A DNA stretch of 64,000 nt from Myxococcus sp. CA023 (lineage in GTDB: Bacteria; Myxococcota; Myxococcia; Myxococcales; Myxococcaceae), in the NCBI RefSeq assembly GCF_010998615.1, contig NZ_JAAEAH010000041.1:1-64000 (forward strand), in the 5' to 3' direction. The position numbers and the translations under genes were made by a program. Positions 47,491-56,389 of this stretch are shown piece by piece (position 1 is the first letter of the stretch; each line of letters starts with the position of its first letter). Below the pieces are notes generated by a model that worked only from the letters and a program-made list of their open reading frames with translations, did no database searches and was not told the origin of the DNA.

Positions 47491-48849
47491 GTGGCAACCC
47501 GTTCGCGCCGTGCTCACGGCGCTCTCATGGTCGTTTCACTCACGCCCTTGCTGTTCGCCAGCGGCGCCCGCGCCCAGGACGCCTCCGCGCCTCCGGCGGA
47601 CGCCCCCGTGCAGGAGCCGCGGGAAGACGCCGCGCCCGCGCTCACGCCCGAGGAGTTGGAGGAGATTGAGAAGGCGCTTGGCAGCGATGCCGCGTCCGCG
47701 CAGCAGAACGCGCCCACCGGTACCGCGGCGCCGCCGGCCTCCATGCCTGGCGGTGGCTCCGCGCTCTCCATCCCCGGGGTGAACAATCCCAACACGGGCA
47801 CGAACTTCCTGGACCTGAGCTTCATCCTGGACGTGGCCGCCGCGGCCTTCACGGACAAGGAGCCCCTGCAGAGCGGCGCGCACGACCCCACGCGCAACGG
47901 CTTCAACCTGCAGCAGTTGGAGCTGTCCATCGGCTCGGTGGTGGACCCCTACTTCCGGTTCGACGCCAACATCGTCTTCAGCCAGTTCGGCGTGGAAATC
48001 GAAGAGGCCTACGGCACCACGCTGGCGCTGCCCTACAACCTCCAGGTGCGCGCCGGTCAGTTCCTCACGCGCTTCGGCCGCATCAACCCCACGCACCCGC
48101 ATTCGTGGGACTTCGTGGACCAGCCCTTCGCCGTGGGCCGCATCTTCGGAGGCGAAAGCAACCGCGGACTGGGCGCCGAGGTGTCCTGGCTGGCTCCCCT
48201 GCCCTGGTACGTGGAGGTGATTGGCAGTACCACCGACGCCACCGGCGAGGCCACCGCACGCAGCTTCCTGGGCGCCACCAGCGAACGTGTGCAGTCTCCG
48301 TTCGACTTGCAGCTCACCGGTGCGGTGAAGCAGTTCTTCCCGCTGTCGGATGACCTGTCCCTCATGTGGGGCCTGTCCACCGCCACCGGTCCCAATCCCA
48401 CCGGCTACCGCAACCGCACGGACGTGTTCGGAACGGACCTGTACCTGCGCTACCGGCCCATCACCCAGGCCTACAACACCACGCTCATCACGTTCCAGGC
48501 GGAGGCCTACTACCGCCGCCGCCAGGTGCCCGGGGACGTGCTGACGGACTTCAACACCTACGCGCAGGCCGCGTGGCGCTTCTCGCCGCGGTGGGCCACC
48601 GCGCTGCGCTACGAACTGGGAACGGCGGCGCGAGGCGAAGGCGGCGAGCGCGTCATCGACCCGTTGGACCCGGACTGGACGGAGTCACGCAACCGCGTGT
48701 CCGCCAACGTCACCTTCTGGCCCACCGAGTTCTCCCGGCTGCGCCTCCAGGGCGCCAGGGACCATGCCGGGTGGCGGGATGAGGCCGGCTACTCCCTGAT
48801 GCTCGCGCTCGAGCTGGTGACCGGCGCCCACGGCGCCCACGCGTTCTAA
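47491..48849 (+). CDS. Outer-membrane beta-barrel protein of the zinc operon
   Basis: 452 residues, GTG start with GAGGAG 8 bases upstream. A signal peptide ends near ARA. An acidic, Pro/Ala-rich N-terminal plug-like region follows (PREDAAPALTPEELEEIEKAL). Alternating-residue strands then run to a terminal Phe, as outer-membrane barrels do (e.g. YFRFDANIVFSQFGVEIEE; LQVRAGQFLTRFGRINP). There is no TonB-dependent plug domain, so it looks like a porin-type channel. Its position before ZnuA suggests that it lets zinc, or a zinc carrier, through the outer membrane. Confidence 0.8.
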   Translation: MATRSRRAHGALMVVSLTPLLFASGARAQDASAPPADAPVQEPREDAAPALTPEELEEIEKALGSDAASAQQNAPTGTAAPPASMPGGGSALSIPGVNNPNTGTNFLDLSFILDVAAAAFTDKEPLQSGAHDPTRNGFNLQQLELSIGSVVDPYFRFDANIVFSQFGVEIEEAYGTTLALPYNLQVRAGQFLTRFGRINPTHPHSWDFVDQPFAVGRIFGGESNRGLGAEVSWLAPLPWYVEVIGSTTDATGEATARSFLGATSERVQSPFDLQLTGAVKQFFPLSDDLSLMWGLSTATGPNPTGYRNRTDVFGTDLYLRYRPITQAYNTTLITFQAEAYYRRRQVPGDVLTDFNTYAQAAWRFSPRWATALRYELGTAARGEGGERVIDPLDPDWTESRNRVSANVTFWPTEFSRLRLQGARDHAGWRDEAGYSLMLALELVTGAHGAHAF

Positions 48850-48872
48850 ACCCTTTCGAAGGAGCCATGACC

Positions 48873-49796
48873 ATGCGTCTCTCCCGTCTGTTCGCGGCCG
48901 TGTGCGCCGCCTTCACCCTCTTCGTCGCGTCCCCCGCTCGCGCGGACCTCAACGTCGTCACCACCCTGCCGGACCTGGCCGCGTTGACGAAGGCCGTGGG
49001 CGGCGACCACGTCAAAGTGCAGGCCCTGGCGCTGTCCAGCCAGGACCCGCACTTCGTCGATGCCAAGCCGAACCTCGCCCTGGCGCTCAACCGCGCGGAC
49101 CTGCTCATCGCGGTGGGCCTGGACCTGGAGATCGGCTGGCTGCCCACGCTCCAGGTGGGCGCGCGCAACCCGAAAATCCTCGTGGGCAACCCGGGCTACC
49201 TGGTGGCCTCGCAGTTCGTGAAGCTGCTGGAGGTCCCCACGGCGCAGGTGGACCGGGGACAGGGCGACGTCCACCCGGGCGGCAACCCGCACTTCCTCTA
49301 TGACCCGCGCCAGGCGCTGTCCGTCGCGCGCGCCATCACCGACCGGCTGGCGCAGTTGGATCCGAAGAACGCGCAGGCCTACCGCGACAACCTCGCCACC
49401 TTCACCACCGAGTTGGAGAAGTCGCGCGCGGACTGGGAGAAGCGGCTGGCGCCGCTGCGTGGCCAGCCCGTCATCGCCTACCACCGGACCATGGCGTACC
49501 TGGCGGACTGGCTGGGCTTCGACACCATCGCCTACCTGGAGCCCAAGCCCGGCATCCCGCCCAACCCGTCGCACGTCGCGAGCGTCCTGGCCCAGGGCCG
49601 TCAGCGAAAGGCGCGCATGGTGCTGATGGAGAGCTACTACCCGGACACCACCGCGCGGCTGGTGGCCTCGAAGATTCCCGCGCCGCTCGTCACCCTGCAC
49701 GGCGGCACGGACTTCAAGGCGAAGGAGACGTACCTCCAGCACATCAACGAAATGGTCGAGCGCCTGGAAAAGGGGCTCGCCGGCAAGGGGACCTGA
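48873..49796 (+). CDS. znuA: Metal (zinc-type) ABC transporter substrate-binding protein
   Basis: 307 residues from ATG 48873, which sits 8 bases after AAGGAG; ATG 48867 is too close to it. A signal peptide ends ARA. Cluster A-I metal-binding fold, with ligands likely in QDPHFVDAKP, NPHFLYDP, AYHRTMAYLADW and MESYYPDT. The last is Glu where manganese/zinc proteins often have Asp. The long His/Asp-rich loop of classical ZnuA is missing. It delivers Zn2+ (or Mn2+) to the permease encoded downstream. The metal is not decided by sequence; the His-rich neighbours favour zinc. Confidence 0.88.
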   Translation: MRLSRLFAAVCAAFTLFVASPARADLNVVTTLPDLAALTKAVGGDHVKVQALALSSQDPHFVDAKPNLALALNRADLLIAVGLDLEIGWLPTLQVGARNPKILVGNPGYLVASQFVKLLEVPTAQVDRGQGDVHPGGNPHFLYDPRQALSVARAITDRLAQLDPKNAQAYRDNLATFTTELEKSRADWEKRLAPLRGQPVIAYHRTMAYLADWLGFDTIAYLEPKPGIPPNPSHVASVLAQGRQRKARMVLMESYYPDTTARLVASKIPAPLVTLHGGTDFKAKETYLQHINEMVERLEKGLAGKGT

Positions 49797-49799
49797 GCC

Positions 49800-50648
49800 A
49801 TGCGGACCCGCCTCCTCCTTCCCCTGCTCTTCGTGTCCGGCTGCGCGCTGGAGCCCGGTGAGAGCTTCGCGGTGCTGGAGCCCGCCGTCCGCGCGGACTA
49901 CACGCCGGTGGCCGGGCGCGACGTGGGCAACGGCTTCCAACGGCTCGCCTCCGACTTCGAGCTGCGCCTGGACGGCGCCGCGCTGGGCGTGGACCACATC
50001 GACCTGGTGGGCGGCGGCGGCACCCGCGGCCCCACCACCTTCGACCCGGCCAACCCGCCGCCGGGCTACACCAACTGCCACAACGGCCACTGCCACCACG
50101 ACGATGGCGCGCTGGTGGACTACGAGGACATCCAGGCGGAGCTGGATGGCGGTGGTGGCGGCGCGGAGGCCACGGTGGCCAGCCTGCACGTGGACGCGGA
50201 CCTGGACCTGCTGGCGGACCAGACGCTGTCGCCCGGCTGCGAGCCGTCCTGCGAGTTGGGCCGCACCCACGTCAGCCGCTACCAGTGGGACGTGTCGTCG
50301 GTAAACCTGGAAGGCGCGGTACGCGACAGCCGCGCCACGCCGCGCTTCAACGATGAGCGCCGCTTCCGGCTTGCGTTGGCGGCGGCGGAGGAGGCCACGC
50401 CGCTGATGGTGCTGCGCGGCACGGTGGACATTCCCGCGGACCGCGAGAACAAGCCGCGCGTGAAGCTCGCCCTGCGCCTGGCGCTGGCGCCCACGCTGTT
50501 CGACTCGCTGGACTGGGCGGCCACCACGCCGGGTCCTGACGGCGTGGTGGACCTGAACGCACCCGAGAACGCCGCCATCCGGACCGCGATGGTGGAAGCA
50601 CTGGCCACCTTGGAGCCACAGGCGGAGGTCCGACGTGAAGACCGTTGA
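49800..50648 (+). CDS. His/Cys-rich lipoprotein within the zinc operon
   Basis: 282 residues. A lipobox (LLFVSGC) gives a lipidated Cys near residue 15. The mature protein is beta-rich and contains a compact ligand cluster, NCHNGHCHHDDG (around residues 93-104), and later a CEPSCELG pair. This strongly suggests metal binding. It lies between znuA and znuC and overlaps znuC by 14 bases, so it belongs to the transporter. It may replace the His-rich loop that this ZnuA lacks, by holding zinc near the membrane. I recognise no family. Confidence 0.75.
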   Translation: MRTRLLLPLLFVSGCALEPGESFAVLEPAVRADYTPVAGRDVGNGFQRLASDFELRLDGAALGVDHIDLVGGGGTRGPTTFDPANPPPGYTNCHNGHCHHDDGALVDYEDIQAELDGGGGGAEATVASLHVDADLDLLADQTLSPGCEPSCELGRTHVSRYQWDVSSVNLEGAVRDSRATPRFNDERRFRLALAAAEEATPLMVLRGTVDIPADRENKPRVKLALRLALAPTLFDSLDWAATTPGPDGVVDLNAPENAAIRTAMVEALATLEPQAEVRREDR

Positions 50649-51447
50649 GCCCACAGACGGCGCGCACGCGGTGCCCGCCACCTTCGCGCCGGGTGACGCG
50701 TTGCTCACCTGCGAGAAGCTCGTCATCGGATACGACGGCAAGGCCATCCTGCCGCCCATCGACCTGACCATTCGCCGCGGCCAGTTCGTGGCGGTGGTGG
50801 GCCGCAACGGCTCCGGCAAGAGCACCTGGTTCCGGACGCTGCTGGGCATGCAGCCGCCGGTGTCGGGCACCATCTCCCGCGCCTCCGCGCAGGTGCGCAG
50901 TGCTTATGTGCCGCAGACGTCCGCCATCGACTCGCTGCTGCCACTGCGCGCGGGCGAGCTGACGGCGTGGGGACGCCTGCGCGGCTGGAGCTTCCTGTGG
51001 CCCTTCGCCCGGAAGGCGGACCGGCAGGCCGTGCAGAGCGCGCTGGAGACGGCCGGCGCGAAGGCCTTCGCCTCGCGGCCCTACCGCGAGCTGTCCGAGG
51101 GCCAGAAGCAGCGCACGCTGCTGGCGCGGCTGGTGGCCACCGAGGCGGACCTGGTGCTCCTGGACGAGCCCACCGCCGCCATGGACGCCGTCGCCGAGCA
51201 CGAAACGATGCAGCGACTGTGCACGCTGTCGCGTGAGCGGGGCCTGGGCGTGGTGGTGGTGTGCCACGACCTGGAGGTCGCCGCCGAGCACGCGGACGTG
51301 CTCGTCTTCGTGGACCGCGAGACGTCCGCCTTCGTCGTGGGCGATGCCCGCACCGTCTTCTGTCACCCCGCCTTCCGCCGCCAGTACGGCGACGAGTACT
51401 GCCAACGCGCGCCCCTGGGACCTCACCGTGGAAACGACGCTCGCTGA
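50635..51447 (+). CDS. znuC: Metal ABC transporter ATP-binding protein
   Basis: 270 residues, GTG start inside the lipoprotein gene. Walker A GRNGSGKST, Q-loop VPQTSAIDS, signature LSEGQKQR (with EGQK in place of GGQ), Walker B LVLLDEPTAAMD and the switch His in VVVCHDLEVA. It powers zinc import with the permease encoded next, which overlaps it by 20 bases. Confidence 0.92.
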   Translation: MKTVEPTDGAHAVPATFAPGDALLTCEKLVIGYDGKAILPPIDLTIRRGQFVAVVGRNGSGKSTWFRTLLGMQPPVSGTISRASAQVRSAYVPQTSAIDSLLPLRAGELTAWGRLRGWSFLWPFARKADRQAVQSALETAGAKAFASRPYRELSEGQKQRTLLARLVATEADLVLLDEPTAAMDAVAEHETMQRLCTLSRERGLGVVVVCHDLEVAAEHADVLVFVDRETSAFVVGDARTVFCHPAFRRQYGDEYCQRAPLGPHRGNDAR

Positions 51448-52300
51448 ACCGTCCAAGTGGGAGCAGTTCCACCTGGCGTTCGATTTGTTCAGGGACCCGC
51501 TGCTGTGCGCGCTCATCGCGGGCGGCGTGCTGGGCTTCCTGAGCGTGTACGTGGTGCTGCGGCGCATGGTGTTCGTCAGCGCCGCGGTGGCCCAATCCGC
51601 GGGCCTGGGCGTGGCGCTGGCGTTCTACGCGGCCATCCACCTGGGCACGCATGTGGAGCCCGTGCTGGGCGCCACCACCCTGGCGCTGCTGGCCACAATG
51701 TTGCTGATGACGGAGCCGGCGAAGCTGCGCCTCACGCGAGAGAGCCTGCTGGGCCTGGCCTATGCGCTGGCAGGCGGCGCCGCGGTGCTCGTGGGAGACC
51801 GCATCGCGCAGGAGGCGCACGACATCCAGAGCATCCTCTTCGGCACGGCGGTACTGGTGACGCCCGAGCAGCTCTACACGGTGGCCATCGCAGGCGGGGC
51901 CATCATGTTCATCCAACTGTGGTGGTACCGGGGCATCACCTTCGCCAGCTTCGACCGGACGGGAGCGCTGGTGCAGGGGCTGCCGGTGCGCCTGCTGGAC
52001 GGCGTGCTGATGGTCAGCATCGGCGTCATGGTGGGCGTATGCGCCCGGGCGCTGGGCGCGCTGCCGGTGTTCGCCTTCTCCACGCTGTCCGCCATCGCCG
52101 CGCTGATGTTGGAGCTGCGGCTGCCGTGGACCTTCTTCGTCGCCACGCTCTTCGGCGCCATCGCGGGCGTGGGCGGCTATCTCTTCGCGTTCTTCTACGA
52201 CTTCCCCGTGGGCGGCTCGCAGACGGTGTTCGCCGCGGCCATGGTGGCCGTGGCGACCGTCCTGCGGATGCTCGTCCACGCGGTGCAGAAGGCGCGCTGA
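51428..52300 (+). CDS. znuB: Metal ABC transporter permease
   Basis: 290 residues from GTG 51428. ABC-3 family permease with about eight hydrophobic segments, starting LLCALIAGGVLGFLSVYVVL; the sequence VVLRRMVFVSAAVAQSAGLGVAL is the conserved first cytoplasmic region. It overlaps znuC by 20 bases and completes the operon. The next gene is convergent, with a 3-base gap, so no separate terminator fits between them. Confidence 0.92.
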   Translation: METTLAEPSKWEQFHLAFDLFRDPLLCALIAGGVLGFLSVYVVLRRMVFVSAAVAQSAGLGVALAFYAAIHLGTHVEPVLGATTLALLATMLLMTEPAKLRLTRESLLGLAYALAGGAAVLVGDRIAQEAHDIQSILFGTAVLVTPEQLYTVAIAGGAIMFIQLWWYRGITFASFDRTGALVQGLPVRLLDGVLMVSIGVMVGVCARALGALPVFAFSTLSAIAALMLELRLPWTFFVATLFGAIAGVGGYLFAFFYDFPVGGSQTVFAAAMVAVATVLRMLVHAVQKAR

Positions 52301-52303
52301 GGG

Positions 52304-52855
52304 TCAGCGGACCGCAGCGGAGACCTGCTTGAACTCGGGCGTGCCGGCGCGCCCGAGCAGGTCGAACAGCGCGGCCTCCACCGTGACGACGTGAGCGCCC
52401 GCGTCGCGGCACAGCTGGAGGCCCACCTGCCGGTCCTCCTGCGCGCGGGACAGCACGGCGTCCGTGAGCAGGAACGGGGACAGGCCACGTTCGGCCAGGT
52501 CGCGCACCGTCTGGAAGACACAGATGTGTGTCTCCATGCCCGCCACCAGCACCTGCGTGCGCCCGCCGAGCGCGGCCAGCACGTCTGGCACGGCGGCGCT
52601 GAACTCCAGCTTCTCCACCGCCTTGACGTCCTTCAGCACCCGCATCCGCAGCAGCGAATGCGTGGGCCCCAGGCCCTGGGGGTACTGCTCGGTGAGGAGG
52701 ATGGGGAGGCCCAGCGCGCGAGCGCCCTCGATGGCCGCGGCGGTGCGGCTGAGCATCCGGTCCAGCGCGTCCCGATCCATGGCGGCACACAGTCGCTCCT
52801 GGATGTCCACGACGAGCAACGCGGCCTGGTCCTGCTTGAGGCGGAAGGTGGGCAT
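52304..52855 (-). CDS. Isochorismatase-like cysteine hydrolase
   Basis: 183 residues. The catalytic triad is visible: Asp in LLVVDIQERL, Lys in AVEKLEFSA and Cys in GMETHICVFQT, with the cis-peptide loop just before the Cys. The family hydrolyses amides or enol ethers (nicotinamide, isochorismate, N-carbamoyl compounds). The small size and ETHICV motif match the YcaC/isochorismatase-like group of unknown substrate. Convergent with znuB. Confidence 0.85.
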   Translation of the reverse strand: MPTFRLKQDQAALLVVDIQERLCAAMDRDALDRMLSRTAAAIEGARALGLPILLTEQYPQGLGPTHSLLRMRVLKDVKAVEKLEFSAAVPDVLAALGGRTQVLVAGMETHICVFQTVRDLAERGLSPFLLTDAVLSRAQEDRQVGLQLCRDAGAHVVTVEAALFDLLGRAGTPEFKQVSAAVR

Positions 52856-52958
52856 GCCCCCTCCTCGCGCGAACGGCGAGGGCCCGTCAAGCGGCGGGAG
52901 ACGCCAGCGCGGCTGGTGGACGCCCGCACGGCGAGGACTTCCAGCGGGTGACAGTCAA

Positions 52959-52995
52959 CCCGCGACGCGCGGGCAATGAGCCCCGTGGACGGGGC
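52959..52995 (-). terminator. Paired hairpins downstream of the TPR gene
   Basis: Two perfect hairpins lie in line: CCCGCG/CGCGGG (52959-52973) and GCCCCG/CGGGGC (52980-52995). They lie 67-103 bases beyond the stop of the minus-strand TPR gene and before the next gene. The rest of 52856-53061 holds no gene I can support. Confidence 0.45.
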
Positions 52996-53061
52996 GCACG
53001 CTTGATGGGGCGCCTGACGGACCGCGAACAGGCGGCAGCCCCCGTGCCATTCGGGCACCGC

Positions 53062-54795
53062 TCAGCAGGACACCGTCCCATGCGCGGCAAGGGCCGGAGC
53101 CCCGGTCTCCCGCAGGGCGAGGAGCTCCGGCGGGCGCACGAGCCGCAGCAGACGCCCCCGCCCGGCGATGGAGGCCCGAGCGCGGCGAAGCTCCGGCTGA
53201 TGCGGGTCCGCGTCACGCCAGCAGTCGAGGAACGCGGTGAAGTCCTCCACCGCGGAGTCCCAAGCGCCGAGCGCCACCTGGGACTCCGCGGACAGCAGTC
53301 GCAAGTGCCCGCACCCAGGCCGCTCCGCCACCAGCGTCTTCGCCAGCCCCACCGCCTTGTCCACGCGTTCAGTGCGCAGACGCAGCCGGACCAGTGCCTC
53401 GCGCGCGGGCCGGGAGAAGGCCGCGGGCCCTGCAGCCCGAAGCCGCCGCTCCAGCCGCCACGCACGTGTCAGCGTGGCCTCGGCGCGGCCCACCTCGCCC
53501 CTGCGAACCTCCAGCGCGCCACGCAGCTCCTGAGCGGCCACCTCCACCACCCGCGCCACATCTCGTGGACACAGAGCCAGGTCCTCCGAGCGGCAAGCCT
53601 CCGCGAGGAGCGCATGCTGCGCATCCAGTGAATTGCATGCCCGCTCCACATCGCCCAGCCGCGCGGCCTCGAGCAGGCTGAGTCCTCTCGTGTACTGGCG
53701 CATCCCGTCCCGCAGCGCCCGCTCCGCCGGGCTGGCCGTATCAGACAGCTCCATGGGCACGTCCGCCGCCGCACGCCAGAAGCCGAAGCGCAGGTGCGCG
53801 GACACCATCGTGGCGGCGGCGAACAGCAGCGCCTGGTCGTCGCCTCCAGCACCTTCCACCCGCTGCCGCAGGCGACGGGCCCACGCCTGGGACTCGCCGT
53901 ACTGGCCCGCTTCGGCGCAGCCCTGGCTGAGCAGCCGCATGGCCGCCTCGGCACTCGGCGCGTCGGCGGTGTGCAGTCCTTCCTCGGCCAGGTACGCATC
54001 ATCCGCGGCCACAGTGGCCTCCAGCACGCGCTGGGCCTCCGCCACCAGCCCGACCCGCTGAAGCAGGCGCCCCGCGGAGAGCAGCGCGGGGCCGGCACGA
54101 GGCGCCAGCGTCACCAAGCGGTGAGCACTGTCACGGGCAGCCTCGGGCCGGCCGCTGTTCAGCATGGCCTGCACCCATGCATGGTGGACGCCCGCGTGGT
54201 CCGGGTGTGAGCGCAGCAGTTCGCGCAGCAGGGCCTGCGCATACGGCTGCCCCTGCCCGGGCCGGCCATCCGGCTCGTAGCCGTCCAGGAGGAAGCCCGC
54301 GAGCAGCAGCCGCGCGTCGGCGTCCTCGGGATAGCGGTCGATGAGACACTCCATGTCACGCACGAAGGCGTGGCGCCCATTGGCCGGCCCCTTCTCCGCC
54401 AGCAGACTGCCCGCGACGATGTAGCGCTGCTCGCGGTCCGTGGTGCCCTCGCTCAGGGCCAGCGCGCGGCCCATGGCCTCCGCGCGGGCGGTGGCGAAGC
54501 GGGCACCGGAGCCTCGCGTGAGGGCGAGCCCCCACCAGGCCATGGCCAGCGACGGATCCTCGCGCGTGGCCTGCGCGAAGGCGCGGCGGGCCTCACCGCC
54601 CCACCCCAGGTGCAACAGCCGCAGTCCCTGATCGAACCAGGCCTGGGCCTGGGGCCATGCAGTGGTGACGCCCAGGTGTGCGTTACCCAGGCCCTCGCGC
54701 AGGAGCGGCGTGGGGAGCGCGTCATCCGCGACATCCTCCCACGGCGCGCGGGCATGGACGGAAGGTTCATCGGCTCGGAGCAGTCGCGCCAACAT
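53062..54795 (-). CDS. Large TPR-type repeat protein, cytoplasmic
   Basis: 577 residues from ATG 54795 (AGGAGG close upstream); a longer frame continues to 55476 but its extra part is out of pattern. Made of helix pairs resembling TPRs (DQGLRLLHLGWGGEARRAFA; AQRVLEATVAADDAYLAEEG). A block HPDHAGVHHAWVQAMLNSG recalls TPR proteins with a His-rich strip. No signal peptide. Last gene of a three-gene unit: 10 bases separate it from the 200-residue protein gene. Function unknown. Confidence 0.7.
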   Translation of the reverse strand: MLARLLRADEPSVHARAPWEDVADDALPTPLLREGLGNAHLGVTTAWPQAQAWFDQGLRLLHLGWGGEARRAFAQATREDPSLAMAWWGLALTRGSGARFATARAEAMGRALALSEGTTDREQRYIVAGSLLAEKGPANGRHAFVRDMECLIDRYPEDADARLLLAGFLLDGYEPDGRPGQGQPYAQALLRELLRSHPDHAGVHHAWVQAMLNSGRPEAARDSAHRLVTLAPRAGPALLSAGRLLQRVGLVAEAQRVLEATVAADDAYLAEEGLHTADAPSAEAAMRLLSQGCAEAGQYGESQAWARRLRQRVEGAGGDDQALLFAAATMVSAHLRFGFWRAAADVPMELSDTASPAERALRDGMRQYTRGLSLLEAARLGDVERACNSLDAQHALLAEACRSEDLALCPRDVARVVEVAAQELRGALEVRRGEVGRAEATLTRAWRLERRLRAAGPAAFSRPAREALVRLRLRTERVDKAVGLAKTLVAERPGCGHLRLLSAESQVALGAWDSAVEDFTAFLDCWRDADPHQPELRRARASIAGRGRLLRLVRPPELLALRETGAPALAAHGTVSC

Positions 54796-54805
54796 GATGG
54801 CCTCC

Positions 54806-55408
54806 TCAGGCCCCGGCGACCGGGGCGGTGCAGACGTTGAATCCAGAATCCAGGGAACGAAGGCGGGAAGCGAAGCGCCGCCACGCCGAGGCCAGTCCGT
54901 CCGCCTCGACGGGAGCCGCTTTGCGGCGTGCCCCGAAGCACTCACGGCGCCAGGACGGCCCCATCTCGGAGGCAATCCAGTCCTCGTGCTCGGCCAGCCA
55001 CCCCGCCAGCGAGGCGAGCCCCGCGCGCAGCGCCCGCCGCTCATGCCCCGTGGTCGGCAAGCGCGCCGGGCCCAGTTCCTCCGCGCGAAACGGCAAACGG
55101 CCCGGCACCCCCTCCAGCAGGACGGGTGCGAAGCCCGCCCGAGGGACGAAGATGGCTTCGCCGCACTCACACAGCGCGCCGAAGCCCCACAGCGCCAGGC
55201 GCCCACCATCCCGAAGACCCACCGTGTAGGGGCTCTGTCCCTCCGCGCCTTCGGGGCGCGCGTGGCGCACGAGTCCTCGTCGAACGAGGAGGTTTCCCTC
55301 CGGGCAGAGGACATCCCGCCCGAGGCACCACATGGAGACGTCGAACAGCCGGTCTCCATCGCGTCGCAGCTCACAGGGAAGCACGGTGGACATGGCATTG
55401 CCGGACAT
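54806..55408 (-). CDS. Conserved-looking hypothetical, middle gene of a three-gene unit
   Basis: 200 residues; GGAG 8 bases upstream of ATG 55408. No signal peptide. Six Cys are scattered in it, including CECGEAIFVP and MWCLGRDVLC. The N-terminal half looks beta-rich, the C-terminal half helical (LASLAGWLAEHEDWIASEMG). No family recognised. Gaps of 15 and 10 bases to its neighbours imply one transcript. Confidence 0.65.
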   Translation of the reverse strand: MSGNAMSTVLPCELRRDGDRLFDVSMWCLGRDVLCPEGNLLVRRGLVRHARPEGAEGQSPYTVGLRDGGRLALWGFGALCECGEAIFVPRAGFAPVLLEGVPGRLPFRAEELGPARLPTTGHERRALRAGLASLAGWLAEHEDWIASEMGPSWRRECFGARRKAAPVEADGLASAWRRFASRLRSLDSGFNVCTAPVAGA

Positions 55409-55423
55409 GGGCGCGCGCTCCTC

Positions 55424-55807
55424 TCAGCTCGCGGACTTCTTCGCCGTGGCGCCGCGGCGCACGGGGCTGGCGCCAAAGAGCGCGGGCGCGTTCACCGGGC
55501 TTCCGCCCTGCTTGCCCAGCACCGCGTTGACGGCGCGCACCAGCTTCCCGCGCACGCTGGCCGTCAGTGGCAGGTCTCCCAGCGCGGCCTGGAGCTGCTG
55601 GGCGCTGATGCCCCGGCCGCTCGTCGGCTTGCCGATGGACAGCGACTCGTAGCTTTTGCCCTGCGTGTCCTTGTCACGGCGACGGGCGCTCCGCTTCTTC
55701 AAGAGGGTGCGGCCCTCGGAGCCGTAGGACTCGAGCTGGCGCGACAGGCGGAGGAGCTTCTCGGAGGGGATGTTCTTGTCCGTCAGGAACTGCTGGAAGG
55801 AACCCAT
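55424..55807 (-). CDS. Small basic hypothetical, first gene of a three-gene unit
   Basis: 127 residues. It starts with GSFQQFLTDKNIPSEKLLRLSRQLES, a helical segment; a strongly basic block (LLKKRSARRRDKD) and a Gly/Ser-rich middle follow, and the tail is Lys/Ala. The composition would suit a nucleic-acid- or membrane-binding protein, but this is only composition. It leads the unit with the 200- and 577-residue proteins. Confidence 0.65.
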   Translation of the reverse strand: MGSFQQFLTDKNIPSEKLLRLSRQLESYGSEGRTLLKKRSARRRDKDTQGKSYESLSIGKPTSGRGISAQQLQAALGDLPLTASVRGKLVRAVNAVLGKQGGSPVNAPALFGASPVRRGATAKKSAS

Positions 55808-55830
55808 GGTCTTCTCTCTTCGGGGAACGA

Positions 55831-55879
55831 GGGGCCGGAACTGGAGCACCGGCCCCCGGATGAACGGGCCAGGGGCCCG
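55831..55879 (-). terminator. Two hairpins after the His-tailed lipoprotein gene
   Basis: Stem GGGGCCGG/CCGGCCCC (55831-55856, 10-base loop) and stem CGGGCC/GGCCCG (55865-55879) lie between the lipoprotein stop (55889) and the next start (55807) on the minus strand. They separate the two transcription units. Confidence 0.55.
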
Positions 55880-55888
55880 GGAACAGCG

Positions 55889-56389
55889 TCAGTGCTCGTG
55901 GCCGTGGCCGCCGTGCGACTCCTCGACGAGGACGCCGACAGTCGCGACGGACGTGGGGCCGAAGGTCAGGTAGTGCGTGCCCACCGTGAGAGGCACGACG
56001 TGGCGGCCCTTGATGTCGGTGCAGCCCCTCGAACTGCTGGTGCTCTCCTCGATGTCCACCGCCTCACCGCTGGCGGTGGTGATGGAAAGGGGCACGTCCG
56101 CGTTGGTGTAGATGACGTAGTCGGCGGCCTCGCTCGCGGCGAACAACACGAAGCCCGAATTCCCGTCCGGGCCACTCATCAGGGTGATGTCGTAGCGACG
56201 GTGGTCCGCGTGAATCTCGGAGGGCGGGTTGTTGGTGCCTGGCCAGGCGAAGACAGAAGTGGCAGGCCCATTCTGGAGGTGCTCGCACGCCTCGGCGTCG
56301 ACGCCCTCTTCTTCGGGATGGTCGTCGCCGCAGCCGGCGGAGACGAGCGCGGTGGTCAGCAGGAACGCGGCAAGGAGCTTCTTCGTCAT
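55889..56389 (-). CDS. Lipoprotein with His-rich C-terminal tail
   Basis: 166 residues. Signal peptide and lipobox LVSAGC. The mature part has GDDHPEEEGVDAEACEH at the start, a ~110-residue beta-rich domain, and ends ESHGGHGHEH, a classical metal-binding tail. Two Cys (EACEH, RGCTD) could form a disulfide. It may be a zinc or copper buffer in the periplasm. The same-strand neighbour upstream (56664-57098) is a paralogue of the first zinc-operon gene. The 274-base gap between them holds no supported gene. Confidence 0.72.
   Translation of the reverse strand: MTKKLLAAFLLTTALVSAGCGDDHPEEEGVDAEACEHLQNGPATSVFAWPGTNNPPSEIHADHRRYDITLMSGPDGNSGFVLFAASEAADYVIYTNADVPLSITTASGEAVDIEESTSSSRGCTDIKGRHVVPLTVGTHYLTFGPTSVATVGVLVEESHGGHGHEH

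Noticed and set aside
54796-55476. N-terminal extension of the TPR gene up to 55476
   Set aside because: It lies out of frame over a well-formed 200-residue gene, and ATG 54795 has a strong ribosome site.
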